Assembly (NCBI GenBank): GCA_017654935.2
Contig: CM065699.1
Coordinates: 49,452,372-49,516,371 of the forward strand
Origin: Phymorhynchus buccinoides
Taxonomy: Eukaryota; Mollusca; Gastropoda; Neogastropoda; Raphitomidae
DNA: 64,000 nt
Direction: 5' to 3'
The notes under the pieces were generated by a model, which made no database searches, was not told the origin of the DNA, and saw nothing but the letters and a program-made list of their open reading frames with translations. The translations under genes and the position numbers were made by a program. How positions within the stretch are numbered: position 1 is the first letter of the stretch; the number at the start of each line of letters is the position of its first letter. This document shows, in pieces, positions 31,714 through 43,475 of the stretch.

Positions 31714-34700
31714 AATCCTCTTCTTTTCACAACCCTACACGAAGGACTTAATGTACTGCAGTGGAACTGTCGTGCCCTAAATACAACACAAGATTATTTA
31801 ATTCAATTCCTAGCCAATTCACAAATCTCTTACCAAATACTCTGTCTGCAATCCATTCGTTTAACATATGGAAAACTTCCCAACATTACTGGATATTATT
31901 ATCCACCAACTGTTAGTAACAAAGTAGATAAGATCTCTACAGCCACCTATATTCATAAATCTCTAAATTACATTGAAGTTCCAACTCCAGAGGAGAATTT
32001 GATAGGTCTGCGTTATTCCACAATGATTCAAACTAAAGTTAATAACGAATTCATCAACATTTTAAACATCTATTATCCCAAAGGATACTCAAAAGTGCCT
32101 ATCTCTAACTGGCTTTCAGATCTGACTGCAGAAAAATCCTGGCTGATTGTTGGTGATTTTAATGCTCACCACATCAGCTGGGAACCTTTCTGCACAAAAA
32201 CATACTCTGACACTTCCCTTTACAACGAAATTAACGACTCACAACTAATTTTACTAAATGATGGCTCTTCCACATATTATCCAGATGCCTCTACTCACTT
32301 TTATCCAAAAGCTATCGATCTTTCTTTAGCCAGTCCTAATTTATTGATAAATCACGAGTGGTATACCTTTTCGGACCCTCTTCACTCTGACCACAAACCT
32401 ATTTCTATACAACTGAATTTAGCAGCAAACAACACCAATTTACCACCTGAACCTAAATTTAATTTCGAAAAAGCTAATTGGCCTTTATTCCAATCCTTGC
32501 TTTCTAAACACACAATTGAAGACCTCAATGACCTAAACAGAGAAGTTTACTATGATAACATCAGAAAAAAGATTCTAATAGCTGCAAATTTAGCTATCCC
32601 TACAACAATACCACCCTCAAAACCCCATAGTAAGCCTTGGTGGAACGAGGAAATCAAAAAAGCAATTAAAAACAAAAAACGTAAATATAACTTTTTTGAC
32701 CTACATCCCACTAAACCAAACTTTGACGAAAAATTAAAAGCAGAAAAAGAATGTGACGATTTGATAAACGAAGCTAAACTAAACTATTTTAATAAGGAAG
32801 ACATTATTGACTTTAAGGACCTAGGCAAGGCGTGGAAACGCTTAAAGAGGGTCCAAAATAAAGGCTATAATATTAACACGCGTGTCCTAGATGGGGATAA
32901 ATTAACAACTACTGACTCAGATACCGCTGATGTCCTGGCCAGTCGATTTGCCCAGGCGAGCCAAACAAAACATTTGCCTGTTTTTCAACGGGACAAACGT
33001 AAAGTAAACTATTGTTTTGAAAAGTCTAATGACAATTCACATATCATTAATGCTCCCCTAAAGATTACCGAGCTTGCTGCCGCCATAAATATGATTAGGA
33101 AGACAAATAAAGCAACAGGAGATGACCCTATCTCCTATACAATTATCAAGAAATTGCCCCCATCTTTTCTTAAAGTCTTGCACCATTTTTATTCCGGATG
33201 TTGGGCTGAGGGCGAAATCCCAAATGCATGGAAGGAGGCACAGGTAGTTGGGATCCCTAAGCCTGGAAAACCGGCTAGGGACCCCGCAAGCTACCGCCCC
33301 ATTTCCCTCACCCCACATCTGGGTAAAATTTACGAGCGTATCGTAAAATGCAGACTTGATTTCTATTTAGAAAAAAATAACGTTCTTCCCAAATTCCAGG
33401 CAGGTTTTCGAAAACATAGATGCTGCATGGAACAAGTTATAAGATTAACCTCCTATGTCAAAAAGGCCTTTGCGAGACGCAGGAAAGTCCTCGCCACCTT
33501 CTTTGACATCAAAGGGGCGTACGACTCCGTTTGGCATGGGAGGCTTCTAGATAAAGTCAGCAGTCTCGGTATTCACGGGAATATGTTTAATTTTATACAA
33601 AACTTCATAAATAACCGTGCTTTAAGAGTCAAAGTGGGGTCCTCCGTGTCAAAAATACATCGAATTGACATGGGGGTCCCCCAAGGCAGCATCATAGCCC
33701 CAACTCTCTTCAATATCATGATTCATGACATTTCTAAATTAAAACTCAAAAATTGTCAAATTTCCATGTATGCTGACGACATAGCCATCTGGTCGTCAGC
33801 ATTCACAAAAAGTTCAAAAGCTCTAGCTATACACCTACAAAACCATCAAACTAATACTAATCTTATCATTGACTACTTACAGAAAAATGGATTCTCCCTG
33901 TCCCCGGACAAGTGCGAGTTCATGTGTTTTCGCCATAGTCTAATCCAAAAAAATATCAATATTAACATTTTGGGCCAACCAAAATCAATGACTAATAAAG
34001 TCAAGTTTTTAGGGGTGGTTCTCACTCCACGTCTTAACTGGAGCCCACATATTGACCACCTTTGCCAAAAAGCTACAAAAGGCACCAATTTTATTCGAAT
34101 CATCTCTTCCCAGACATGGGCTCAAAACTCCAAGTTTCTTGTTCTTTTAACACAAGCTCTAGTCCGCAGTCGCCTAACATATGGGATGGAAGCATTCCAT
34201 AACATCACAGATAATCTAGTAAATAAACTACAAATAATAGAGCTAAAAGCTCTAAAAGCTGCCCTCAACGTTCCAAAGTTTGCAAATACTAACCTGATTT
34301 ACGGAATAATAGGTTGGATTCCAATAAAACATCTTATGAAACTAAACACTTCTACATTCCTTACAAGACTATATGCAACAAATCATTTTTCTATAGAAAG
34401 CTTTAAGGAAGAATTTGAAGACCCTTTTTATAACCATCCATCCTTTCAACAACAAAAACCAATTATTGCACAAAAAGTTTGCAACCCATTAGACTATTCC
34501 CGGGAAATGCTCTCCATGGCGGGCCTGGAAATAGATGATATTGAAACTCATCCTAAATTCCCCATCCCACATTGGGAATGGGAATCAGCACACTTTGATA
34601 CTGCTCTACATCAAATGTACTCAAAATCAAATCAGCCAAATCTACTTTCAGTTGCGGCCAAAGAAAAAGTTTCCGAGATTAAACATCACCTATTAATATA

Positions 34701-35526
34701 TACAGACGGTTCTAAGATCTCCGATTCACAGATAGGGTGCGCTTTTACTATTCCAGCCCTCAAGATTACTAAATCCTTTCAACTAAATTCAAAAATCTCA
34801 ATATTTAGTGCAGAACTCTGGGCAATTCTTGAGGCCTGTTTTTTTATAAACGAGTTTCAAAAATCATTGTATCAGGTGACAATCCTCACAGATTCCTTAT
34901 CCTCGATACAAGCATTGCAAAATAATACAAAAAATAGAAGGAAAATCATTCAAGAGATACAAAACCTTATTCATCAAATAAGAATTAAAGGTACCAATTT
35001 AACCATTATGTGGATTCCCTCCCATTTGGGACTCACGGGGAATGACCTTGCTGATACAGCAGCCAAAAGGGCAGCTGAACACATCGAGGGTCAGTCTATA
35101 AACATTAAATTGTCTCTGTCAGAGATTAAAAACCATTTAAAACGTTGTGTGTACCGGAGATGGGCTGAGGAATTGGATTCCTATTTAGAAGCCCAACTCC
35201 GGTGCAGGAAATTTATCAGTGGTGGTCTTCACCTGCCCGTTCCCCATAAAATTCAAGGCAGAATCAACAGATTCTATACTGATTCTATTCGATGTAAGTT
35301 CAGGAACACCCCATGTAAATGTGGAAAAATCTTTAGTCTGAAGCATATTTTTGATCCCTGTAGTCAGATAAAAAAGGAACTACAGCCTGTTATAGACAAA
35401 TGCAAACAAAATAACTTAATATATAACGAAAAGAACATCTTAAGTAAACACCATAAATTAGGTTGGTCACCAATGGTTTGGCTCGCCGGGGCAATTGGCC
35501 AGGTGTCATTCAAGCACCTTGTTTAA
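31714..35526 (+). CDS. LINE ORF2: endonuclease, reverse transcriptase, RNase H (I/Nimb-like)
   Basis: An open frame of 1270 codons from the TAA at 31711-31713; the first in-frame ATG is only at 32023, inside the endonuclease. APE-type endonuclease motifs come first: LQWNCRALN, CLQSIRLT, GDFNAHHISW, AIDLSLASP and SDHKPI. Reverse transcriptase follows with ASYRPISLTP, FFDIKGAYDSVW, MGVPQGSIIAPTLFNI, MYADDIAIW and FLGVVLTPRLNW. RNase H has YTDGSK, FSAELWAILEA, LTDSLSSI and GNDLADTAAKRA, with all acidic catalytic positions. A Cys/His-like C-terminal block (CKFRNTPCKCG...HIFDPC) closes the protein. The usual QE of the endonuclease reads QS. The RNase H plus the gag-type ORF1 places it in the I group; Nimb is my best guess. 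Confidence 0.92.
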   Translation, partial: NPLLFTTLHEGLNVLQWNCRALNTTQDYLIQFLANSQISYQILCLQSIRLTYGKLPNITGYYYPPTVSNKVDKISTATYIHKSLNYIEVPTPEENLIGLRYSTMIQTKVNNEFINILNIYYPKGYSKVPISNWLSDLTAEKSWLIVGDFNAHHISWEPFCTKTYSDTSLYNEINDSQLILLNDGSSTYYPDASTHFYPKAIDLSLASPNLLINHEWYTFSDPLHSDHKPISIQLNLAANNTNLPPEPKFNFEKANWPLFQSLLSKHTIEDLNDLNREVYYDNIRKKILIAANLAIPTTIPPSKPHSKPWWNEEIKKAIKNKKRKYNFFDLHPTKPNFDEKLKAEKECDDLINEAKLNYFNKEDIIDFKDLGKAWKRLKRVQNKGYNINTRVLDGDKLTTTDSDTADVLASRFAQASQTKHLPVFQRDKRKVNYCFEKSNDNSHIINAPLKITELAAAINMIRKTNKATGDDPISYTIIKKLPPSFLKVLHHFYSGCWAEGEIPNAWKEAQVVGIPKPGKPARDPASYRPISLTPHLGKIYERIVKCRLDFYLEKNNVLPKFQAGFRKHRCCMEQVIRLTSYVKKAFARRRKVLATFFDIKGAYDSVWHGRLLDKVSSLGIHGNMFNFIQNFINNRALRVKVGSSVSKIHRIDMGVPQGSIIAPTLFNIMIHDISKLKLKNCQISMYADDIAIWSSAFTKSSKALAIHLQNHQTNTNLIIDYLQKNGFSLSPDKCEFMCFRHSLIQKNININILGQPKSMTNKVKFLGVVLTPRLNWSPHIDHLCQKATKGTNFIRIISSQTWAQNSKFLVLLTQALVRSRLTYGMEAFHNITDNLVNKLQIIELKALKAALNVPKFANTNLIYGIIGWIPIKHLMKLNTSTFLTRLYATNHFSIESFKEEFEDPFYNHPSFQQQKPIIAQKVCNPLDYSREMLSMAGLEIDDIETHPKFPIPHWEWESAHFDTALHQMYSKSNQPNLLSVAAKEKVSEIKHHLLIYTDGSKISDSQIGCAFTIPALKITKSFQLNSKISIFSAELWAILEACFFINEFQKSLYQVTILTDSLSSIQALQNNTKNRRKIIQEIQNLIHQIRIKGTNLTIMWIPSHLGLTGNDLADTAAKRAAEHIEGQSINIKLSLSEIKNHLKRCVYRRWAEELDSYLEAQLRCRKFISGGLHLPVPHKIQGRINRFYTDSIRCKFRNTPCKCGKIFSLKHIFDPCSQIKKELQPVIDKCKQNNLIYNEKNILSKHHKLGWSPMVWLAGAIGQVSFKHLV

Positions 35527-37130
35527 ATCTGGAACTATTTTTACTGGTGGGAATAGAGTCCCTCTGGTGTGTGGGCCGTATACCTGTCTGCATTCCCGCC
35601 CCCTTTACCCCCACTTCCCTTTTATCTAAAATATGTGCCTGATGGGCTGAAGTGACTCTTTTGAGCCCACTATTTTTAAAAAAACCCTCTCCTATGCAGA
35701 TGGGTGTCCGGCACACACAACGGAGGTATCTTTCGTAACCGTTGCGTTTTACGCTTGTGCTCCCCCCCCTTTTTGGGACTGCCCATGCGGTGTCCTGTCA
35801 CTGCTCGGGGCGGAGAGGAGGGGTCCCTTCCCCTCCCTCCCTCCGTCCCGAGCATACAGGAGTCGTTAACCATCCCCACCCTCAACTCTTATACCATCCT
35901 CTTAAAAACCATTTAATTATAAATAACAACTTTTATTAATCTCACCTATCTCACATTCCACCGTGACATCAGGGGCGGGGGAGTCTTTGTTGCTACCCCC
36001 CCCTGGGATCAGATGGAACACATAAGATTATTTACAACAATGGTGGCCTCTGGCGGTATGTTCCCCTACTCATAAACAACTTTATATAAAATAATGACCT
36101 CTCACTAGATTTTATCTAGTTAAATAACTAAATCACATACGGTCAGGTAAGACCAAAATATACATAAAACAAACTAGATTTTAATAGCAACTTTTAATAT
36201 AACTATGGAACCTTAATAGTTATAAACTCGTCCTTTTTATCAAATCTTAACTTATTTTACATATTAAACAATTTTAAGACATAGATTTTAACAAAACAAT
36301 TTTAAAGCTATAGGGTTGAGTCCCGTAGCTTGACTAGAGTAGAACATAAATTTTTAACACAAATTTTATAAATTCACATACGTGAAAATAACATTATACT
36401 TTGCCCTATGGACAATATTAAATAAATTAAACACTTGTTAAAACTTTAACATAGTTTAAAAATTCAACTTAGTTATAATTTAAATATTAAACAATAACGT
36501 TACTTGTAAAAAGTTTAAACAGTTTGTCTGTAAAAGTTGTGTACATAATAACAATGTACATATTAATATTAATAGCTTTTTGGCCAAAAAAATTTTTTGA
36601 CAGTTGTCTCTGTATCAAATAAATTTATAATTAAAAACCTCTAGGTAACTATTAGTTGTGTTTGGTCCCAAGGGACCAAAACCTAATAGGATAGCCTTAT
36701 ATAAAAAATGTATATATAGAAAAAGGAAATAAAAGAATAACTTGTACTTTTTCATAACTTTTTTGAAAAGTTTTTTAAACTGTATATTAGCTTGAACACA
36801 GGCTTCTGCCTGTCAAGAATTTTAATAATAAAGCTCTTCCCGAGCACAAACACGGATTGTTTTTATCCAATTGCTCAGTTGAGCCTAAAATGCATGAATT
36901 TTAATTGTAGCCCTGGGGTTTTTTAATCAGACCTCCCCCAATCTGCCAGACTTAAAAGCAAACAGCTAAATATCTTTTAAAAACAAAATATTTTATCACA
37001 AACTTAAATTTTATATTCTTCAGCTTGCGCTATTAAAAATAAAAATTCTTTATAAACTCTGATAAAATAAATAACTTATTCTTCTAAAAACTTCATCTTA
37101 TAAAACTTAAAATCCACCTTTTTTCTAGGA
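35527..37130. other. LINE 3' region and AT-rich DNA
   Basis: No gene. The part next to ORF2 is probably the LINE 3' UTR. From 35950 the DNA is strongly AT-rich. No poly-A or simple tail clearly marks the LINE end. Confidence 0.4.
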
Positions 37131-37179
37131 TCTTTATAAATCAAAATGCCTCAAATAGCCTGTTGGCTCAGAGGGCGTA

Positions 37180-38130
37180 AAATCTCTATTTTTCTCTCTC
37201 TCGGAACGGTGGCTTAAACACCATGGGGGTCTGACCGTGGCCGACGGTAGTATAGTCTGATCATTTTTGTCCGTCACCGAAGGTGAACGGACTTTGCGAT
37301 GGGCTGGTTTGTATTTTTTTTTGTTTGTTTTTGTTGGGTTTTTTTTTTCTTCTGTCTGTCCCAAGGATATCTCCCGAACCGCTTGACCGAATCGCGTCAA
37401 ATTGTGTGTGAAGGTGTGCCTCCTTAATAGGAAGAGATCGGCGCAAACCATTTTGCCGTCGTGACCTTGACGTACGACCTTGAAAACCGAAAATCTATTT
37501 TTAGCCATATCTCGGGCACCGATCAACATAGGATGTTGAAACTTGGTATGAAGGTGGTTTGGCTTATGCCCGTTCTGATGATGGCATACCGATCAAGGTC
37601 AAGGTCAAGGTCAAAAAGATCGCTGGAGCCTGAAAATCGGAGGGTCATTTTTTTCTTCTTGTCTGTCCTAAGGATATCTTTCGAACGGGTTGACAGAATC
37701 ACGTCAAATTTTGTGTGCTGGTGTGTCACCATGAGAGGAAGGCATCCGCGCAAACCATTTTGCCGTCGTGACCTTGACCTTGGCGTACGACCTTGAAAAC
37801 CGAAAATCTTTCAGGGGCCATAACTCCCACACCGTTAGTGTTAGTCTTCAAATTTGGCATGAAGGTACTTTGGCTTATGCCCGTTCTGATGGTGGCATAC
37901 CGATCAAGGTCAAGGTCACGGTCCGGGCGATCAGTAGGCCTTGAAAGTGGTAGGGGTCTACACATTGGGTTTTAAGCCATATTTTCCACATTGGTATTTG
38001 ACAGAAGCGCTTCAGATTGTGTGTGGTACTGTATACCCTAGAGAAGAAAACATCCGAGCATAAATTATCACCATGCTGACCTTGACCTTGAAAACCGAAA
38101 TTTCCTTCTTTGCGCTATACGTTTCTTCTT
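37180..38130. repeat. Dispersed repeat rich in tandem AAGGTCA, about three 300-bp modules
   Basis: GACCTTGAAAACCGAAAATC, TTTGGCTTATGCCCGTTCTG and TGGCATACCGATCAAGGTCA recur at about 37480-37620, 37770-37925 and partly at 38080. The modules contain tandem AAGGTCA runs. Related sequence (TGACCTTGACCTT, (GGAC)n) lies at 39010-39180 and 39440-39570. Confidence 0.7.
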
Positions 38131-38139
38131 CAAGCTGTA

Positions 38140-38390
38140 TCTCGTGAACTAGAAGACAGAATCCCTTCCAATTTTGTGTCAGGATGCGACACTCTACGGG
38201 GTGTCGCAAGTGCGTGGCATTGCTGGTGACGGACATGTCTGCCGCTCGGCGACGCCCTTGTTATCATAGTCCCATAGCGATTGGCAACAGTCTGCCTGTC
38301 TTTGTTCTCCCTGTTCTGTAAAAGTAAGACTACGATCATAGGCCCTTGGAACTCAACAAAGAACCTCTTTTGTGACTGTCTGTACATCTA
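38140..38390. other. Non-coding spacer
   Basis: No feature recognised. Confidence 0.3.
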
Positions 38391-38555
38391 TGCTATAAGA
38401 CCTCCCATTATAAGACTCACTCCCACTTAAGACCTACTTCTCTGAGACATTGCCCTTCTTTGTAAGTATTAAAATTACCTCTTATAAGACCCCTCTCTTA
38501 TAAGACGACCTCATTTGGGATGATTTTTGAAGGTCTTATAAGGGAGGGTCCACTG
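38391..38555 (+). mobile_element. pogo-like MITE (family B), copy 3
   Basis: TATAAGACCTCCCATTATAA at the left and AAGGGAGGGTCCACTGTA at the right, with the family-specific GAGACATTGCCCTTCTTTG inside. Confidence 0.8.
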
Positions 38556-38559
38556 TAGC

Positions 38560-40640
38560 CGTCTCGCTCTGTATGAAAACAGAGGACCAGTCCCCACAGC
38601 AAAGGCTTAGACCCCTCCAAAAAAAGTTTAAGACAAGTGCAACGCTGAGCGGCTGCAAAGTCCCCTCGCAGCATCGCCAAGCTACTCCGAAATCGGAATG
38701 TGTCGGTTGTACACATACATAAAAACGCATCAAAACAGCATGTAACTACATAAAAACGCATCAAAACAGCACGTAACTACATAAAAACGCATCAAAACAG
38801 CACGTAACTGAATAGTTTTTTATATATAGCCTTGGGGTTCGGACCCGTGCTTTGAGCGCGCGCGATCATGCGCACAGAAAAAAATTCATGACAACTGTGT
38901 TATAGACCATTCATCAAGAAATGTTGTGAAAAAAACTGCATTGAAATACACGCAAAACTTAGCGAGATATTAGCGATTATGTGTTTCAGGGTTTGAACCC
39001 CGTAACTGGCATGACCTTGACCTTAATGTAAAACTAAATACATCAGTGGATAGCTTGCATCTTGGCAAACTAGTATACCAAATTTGATGATGACACTGAA
39101 TAGTTTTTGAGAAAAACGGACGAATAGCCGGACGGACGGAGGCACGCCGGACGGACGGACACCGGACGGATGGACGGACCAGACAAAAACAATAGCTCTC
39201 CGAGCCAAAATAAATAGGCCTACTAGCTGGGACGAGCGGGGCACCTCAAGATAAGCTGTTCCGTCTTTTGTACTAGATGGTAAATAATGGAATTTATTAC
39301 TACCCGACAAGAGGACCGGTACTATGACCGCCGGGTCTGTGTGTTTGCCTGTGCATCGATTATCTTAAAAACTACTGGAACGGTTTTGATCAAATTTGGC
39401 AGAGGTGTAGGCATCTTAAAAAGGAAGGTTTCTTTCGATATTCATGACCGTGCTGACCATGACCTTGAAGTTTGACCTTCAAAACAGAAATGTTCTTCTG
39501 TGTGCTATATTATTTCAGATAACGGTCTATGGTGACACTCTATTTTCACTTTAGACACGTCCAAGGTCAAAGGTCAAGACATTTGTTGGGTAATGCCAAT
39601 CGACTATATGGTACTAGCCGGTTACTACCCGCTTCACGGATATAAGCGTAGTCAACTGTATTAAGAATCCACTGTATTATTATTGACCCTATTCTAAATG
39701 TGTCACAGAGAAATCCCACAATATTGCTGACGAAATCTTTTTTGTAGCCAAGTAAGTTTAATTGAAAATTTTGGCTCAAAGATGACTGGCGGTGAAAGGG
39801 TTAATTCCAGACAGATTATGGGTGAAACGACTTGAATGAGTTAATCATGACCAAATTCTATCCCAGCCCTTAGAAGGTGGAGTCCTGCGTGTGCTAGCTC
39901 GGAACAGACTCCTCCACTGAGCTCAGCAGCAGTGCAGTGTCTCCTCGGTTGGGTGTCTTCTTGACGACCTAACATAGATTCGCTCCCCTTGGATTGCTGA
40001 TTTTCGAATTTCGCGAAGACAAACCGGAGTGTGGCTGTGAGTTGGGACTTGGAATTAACTGCGTGGCAGCAATGCCACTGATGTCATGGAAGATGAGACA
40101 GAAAAAAAAGAGCCCAGCCTTCCACAATAGCAGTTATATCTTCTGCTATCTTGGAAGTCATGGTTGATGAAAAATAAAGAAACATTCATACATTGACTGA
40201 TTTATACTCTGAACACTGAGCTTCGTTAGCCTTCATTTTATTCGTCATGATGATAGTGATAATGAAATTGAAAAAAAAAACCCACACACATTTGTTTCAC
40301 TTTTCAAGCAAAAAAACAAGGTTTATTGATTTAAAACCAATTTCATGCAGCATACACACACAGCGAAGGGTAAACAGGGAGAAAGAGGAGAAAGAGGAAA
40401 TCTTAAAAAAACCTAAATATTTTAAAAGGTGCAAAATTCTATCGTTTCATAATAAATTACATGAACATTGAGCAGCGCACTCATAATAAAAAAAAACCAC
40501 ATGTTAACATAATCCAAACAGCAAAACTTTCGCAAAAATCCATTCAAGCATCGTTACTAATGTAGACAATACTTTACTAATCATGATCAATAATTACGTC
40601 TATGCTGCCTCAAGTCCTAAAAACATCAGAATACAGATTT
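38560..40640. other. Non-coding stretch with mixed repeat scraps
   Basis: Holds CACGTAACTACATAAAAACGC-type 32-bp triplicates at 38715-38810, a GGAC-rich patch at 39120-39180, and family G at 39700-39803. No coding homology was seen. Confidence 0.4.
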
Positions 40641-40649
40641 TTTATTATG

Positions 40650-40879
40650 ATGGCTTGGAGTCAAAACGGACTATCTTTAGATAGTCCATTGACACATTAT
40701 TGAACTTATTACGAAAACTAATAACTTGTTTAAAAAAAAGACTGCTGAAATATAAAAAGCGAAACCCCCTTTTTATATTTCTGCAGTCATTGTTTGATAC
40801 AAGTTATTAGTTTTCGTAATAAATCCAATAATACGTCAATGGACTATCTGAAGATCGTCCGTTTTGACTCCAAGCCATC
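40650..40879. mobile_element. Foldback MITE, 230 bp, long hairpin
   Basis: The left arm GATGGCTTGGAGTCAAAACG and right arm CGTTTTGACTCCAAGCCATC are inverse copies. Pairing continues for about 105 bp per arm (including ACTAATAACTTGTTT / AAGTTATTAGTTTTCG) to a loop near GCGAAACCCCC. Confidence 0.85.
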
Positions 40880-41054
40880 GATTATTATTGTCTGAACATC
40901 TCTTTAGAACTTAATTTTTTTTTATTATTGACTTTTCCATAATATACAGCATTTATGCTTCAGATTCATAAAAAAATTAAAAATGCACTTGACAATACCT
41001 GGCACACATTTGTGGTTTATATGTTAGTTTGCAATGAAATAAGCGTTTTAACTC

Positions 41055-41275
41055 GTCCAACGCCATGCATTTTTTGACATTCTTGGTTGTCCGTTGCATC
41101 TCAACCAAACAAGCGGGAAGTAAGCTAGTAACTATTTTTTTTATCGACTGCGCATGTATTGCTTTAACGGCAGAAACAGTGACGAAAAACAGGCAAAACA
41201 CATGGCATGGTGCTTGGGAGTGAATGTCTTTGCATTTGGTGGGAGTGTAGAGTAACACCTAGATGGGAGCAAATA
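41055..41275. repeat. Dispersed repeat also at 15320-15545 and 49975-50165
   Basis: Shared blocks: GCCATGCATTTTTTGACATT, GTTGCATCTCAACC and TGAATGTCTTTGCATTT. Confidence 0.55.
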
Positions 41276-41309
41276 CAACAAGAGAAAAAGGGATGGGTAA
41301 ATAACTACT

Positions 41310-41443
41310 TAAACTAAAGACCCCCCACGTCACGTGCCATATTCCCTCTTATGCTAGGAAGATTCCTTAAGATTTCTGACCAGCTATAAGAGGGAAAACA
41401 CGTAAAAACCATGATTTTGACACGTGATGTGGTGGGTCTTTAA
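41310..41443. mobile_element. TTAA-type MITE (family H), copy 2
   Basis: CTAAAGACCCCCCACGTCAC at the left and GATGTGGTGGGTCTTTAA at the right; the interior matches 26935-27103 (ATTCCCTCTTATGCTAGGAA). Confidence 0.65.
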
Positions 41444-41449
41444 GAGAAA

Positions 41450-41740
41450 ATGTTCAGAACTTAGAAGTCCTGGCCATAGTAACAATGGAATGAAACGCTA
41501 TCACCAGAGCTACTGTTATTTGCGTTCTCCTAAAGTTTCTCCAGAGTAAATAGGAAAGGGGTGGCATATCGTCAGAAAAGCCTTCTCTTTCACTGAAAGA
41601 ATCTGACTTCCAGCACCTCCGCCAAGGAGGAATTGCCAATTTGATTTCTAGGAAACCAGAGCAAAGTGAGTGTTGCGATCTCTGTGATCTCGACGTGTTT
41701 ATTGCAAAAACGTGTCCGTCAAGGTGCCCCTTTAAAAAGA
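41450..41740 (-). mobile_element. Family J element, partial
   Basis: GGAAACCAGAGCAAAGTGAG and GGTGCCCCTTTAA at its right match 45747-46243 in reverse/forward blocks. Confidence 0.5.
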
Positions 41741-41969
41741 GGAAAACAAATCAGAAACCCTGGTTCATTCTTACACACAGATACATGTCAATGAGGTTCA
41801 AATCTCCTATGCGATTCATTGAATTCAGTGCAAGACAAGACAGCAAAAATGTAAAATGTTAAAACAAAAAATATTAAGAGATCCTCAAAAATATCCAGAA
41901 GACCCTCTAAAAATCTAAAGGCATATTTCGTGTGCTGAGTCTGACCCCCTTAACTTTGAAGATAGAATA

Positions 41970-42193
41970 CAGTGGATCCTCCCTTATAAGACCGCCCATT
42001 ACAGTGGAGCCTCCCTTATAAGACTCCCTCCCACATAAGACCTACTTCTCTGAGACATTGCCCTTCTTTGCAAGTATTAAAATTACCTCCCTTACAAGAC
42101 CCCTCCCCTATAAGACCTCTTTTTTGATGATTTTTGAAGGTCTTATAAGGGAGGTTCCACTGTAATGGGAGGTCTATAAGGGAGGTTCCAGTG
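41970..42193 (+). mobile_element. pogo-like MITE (family B), copy inside copy
   Basis: An outer copy begins CAGTGGATCCTCCCTTATAA at 41970 and ends GGGAGGTTCCAGTGTA near 42195. A second full copy sits inside it (42003-42162), starting CAGTGGAGCC and ending GGTTCCACTG, bordered by TA on each side. Confidence 0.85.
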
Positions 42194-42300
42194 TACTAAA
42201 AACAAGAGGAAAGCAACCCTTCTTGCTGCAATCTCATTGGCACACGCACGCACACACACATCACAGGTATTCTGCATATTCTGATGACTCTACAGCAAAG

Positions 42301-43438
42301 CTACGCCTTGCAGTCAGTGGTGGCGACGGAGGCCTTTGCCAGCATTTTTTTCTTCCACTCCGCAAAGTCCACGTTCTTGTAATACTCAATGTCCTTCTCC
42401 GTCTTGGCCCGCTTCGGTGCAGTAGCTTCCGACGGTGATCCTGAAAACGTGAAACAATACAGAGCAGAAAAGGATTAGCAAAAGTGAACGTATAACTATA
42501 ACGATACAGATCAGAAATGGATTAGCAAAAGTGAACGCATTATAACGATACAGATCAAAAATGGATTAGCAAAAGTGAATGTATAACGATACAGATCAGA
42601 AATGGATTAACAAAATTAAACATATAACGATACAGATCAGAAATGGATTAGCAAAAGTGAACGCATTATAACGATACAGATCAGAAATGGATTAGCAAAA
42701 GTGAATGTATAACGATACAGATCAGAAATGGATTAACTCATTCCATGCTGGCCAGTTGCTTCCCTTTGCAAGCGTTCTGTACTGGCCGATTTGCATAGGT
42801 TGTCAAAAAATTATTTTCTAAATAATGGTAACAGATACAAACGTGACATTTTGGCAATATGTACACAATATACAGTACTAACACCTGCAACAGTTTCAAA
42901 ACATCCACTTGATTAGTTTTGATTTGTGATATTTTAAAATAAATGCATGCTTTGTTAAGCCAGGCACACTCATAATAGCGAAAATATAATTTTAAGGTCC
43001 CAAAATAGCCTACAGCCAGCCAGTCAGTGTCAGAGGCATGAATGAAACGTAGTAGTAGCCCTCTGAGCCACTTTGAAGCACGCATGACTGTTAACCTATG
43101 AACTATGAATTTTTAAAGTTCACATGCGATATCCCGTTACCTTAGTAACGAAGCGTTGTGCGCATGCCCTGCGACGAGAGCGCAGGTTAGTATAGAAAGA
43201 GTTAACAAAATTAAACATATAATGATACAGATCAGAAATGGATTATAAAAAGTAAACGTATAATGATAGAGATCAGAAATGGATTATAAAAAGTAAACGT
43301 ATAATGATAGAGATCAGAAATAGATTAGCAAAAGTAAATGTATAACGATACAGATAAGAAATGGATTAGCAAAAGTAAAGCGTAAACTAGAAAAAGATAA
43401 AAGTTAGAGTGACGGACTATCAAGTGCTTTGCATTGAA

Positions 43439-43475
<37 letters not shown>

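Noticed and set aside
34000..34100. Viral or retroviral integrase/protease in the LINE
   Set aside because: No LTRs, protease or integrase motifs; APE endonuclease and RNase H order show a non-LTR element.
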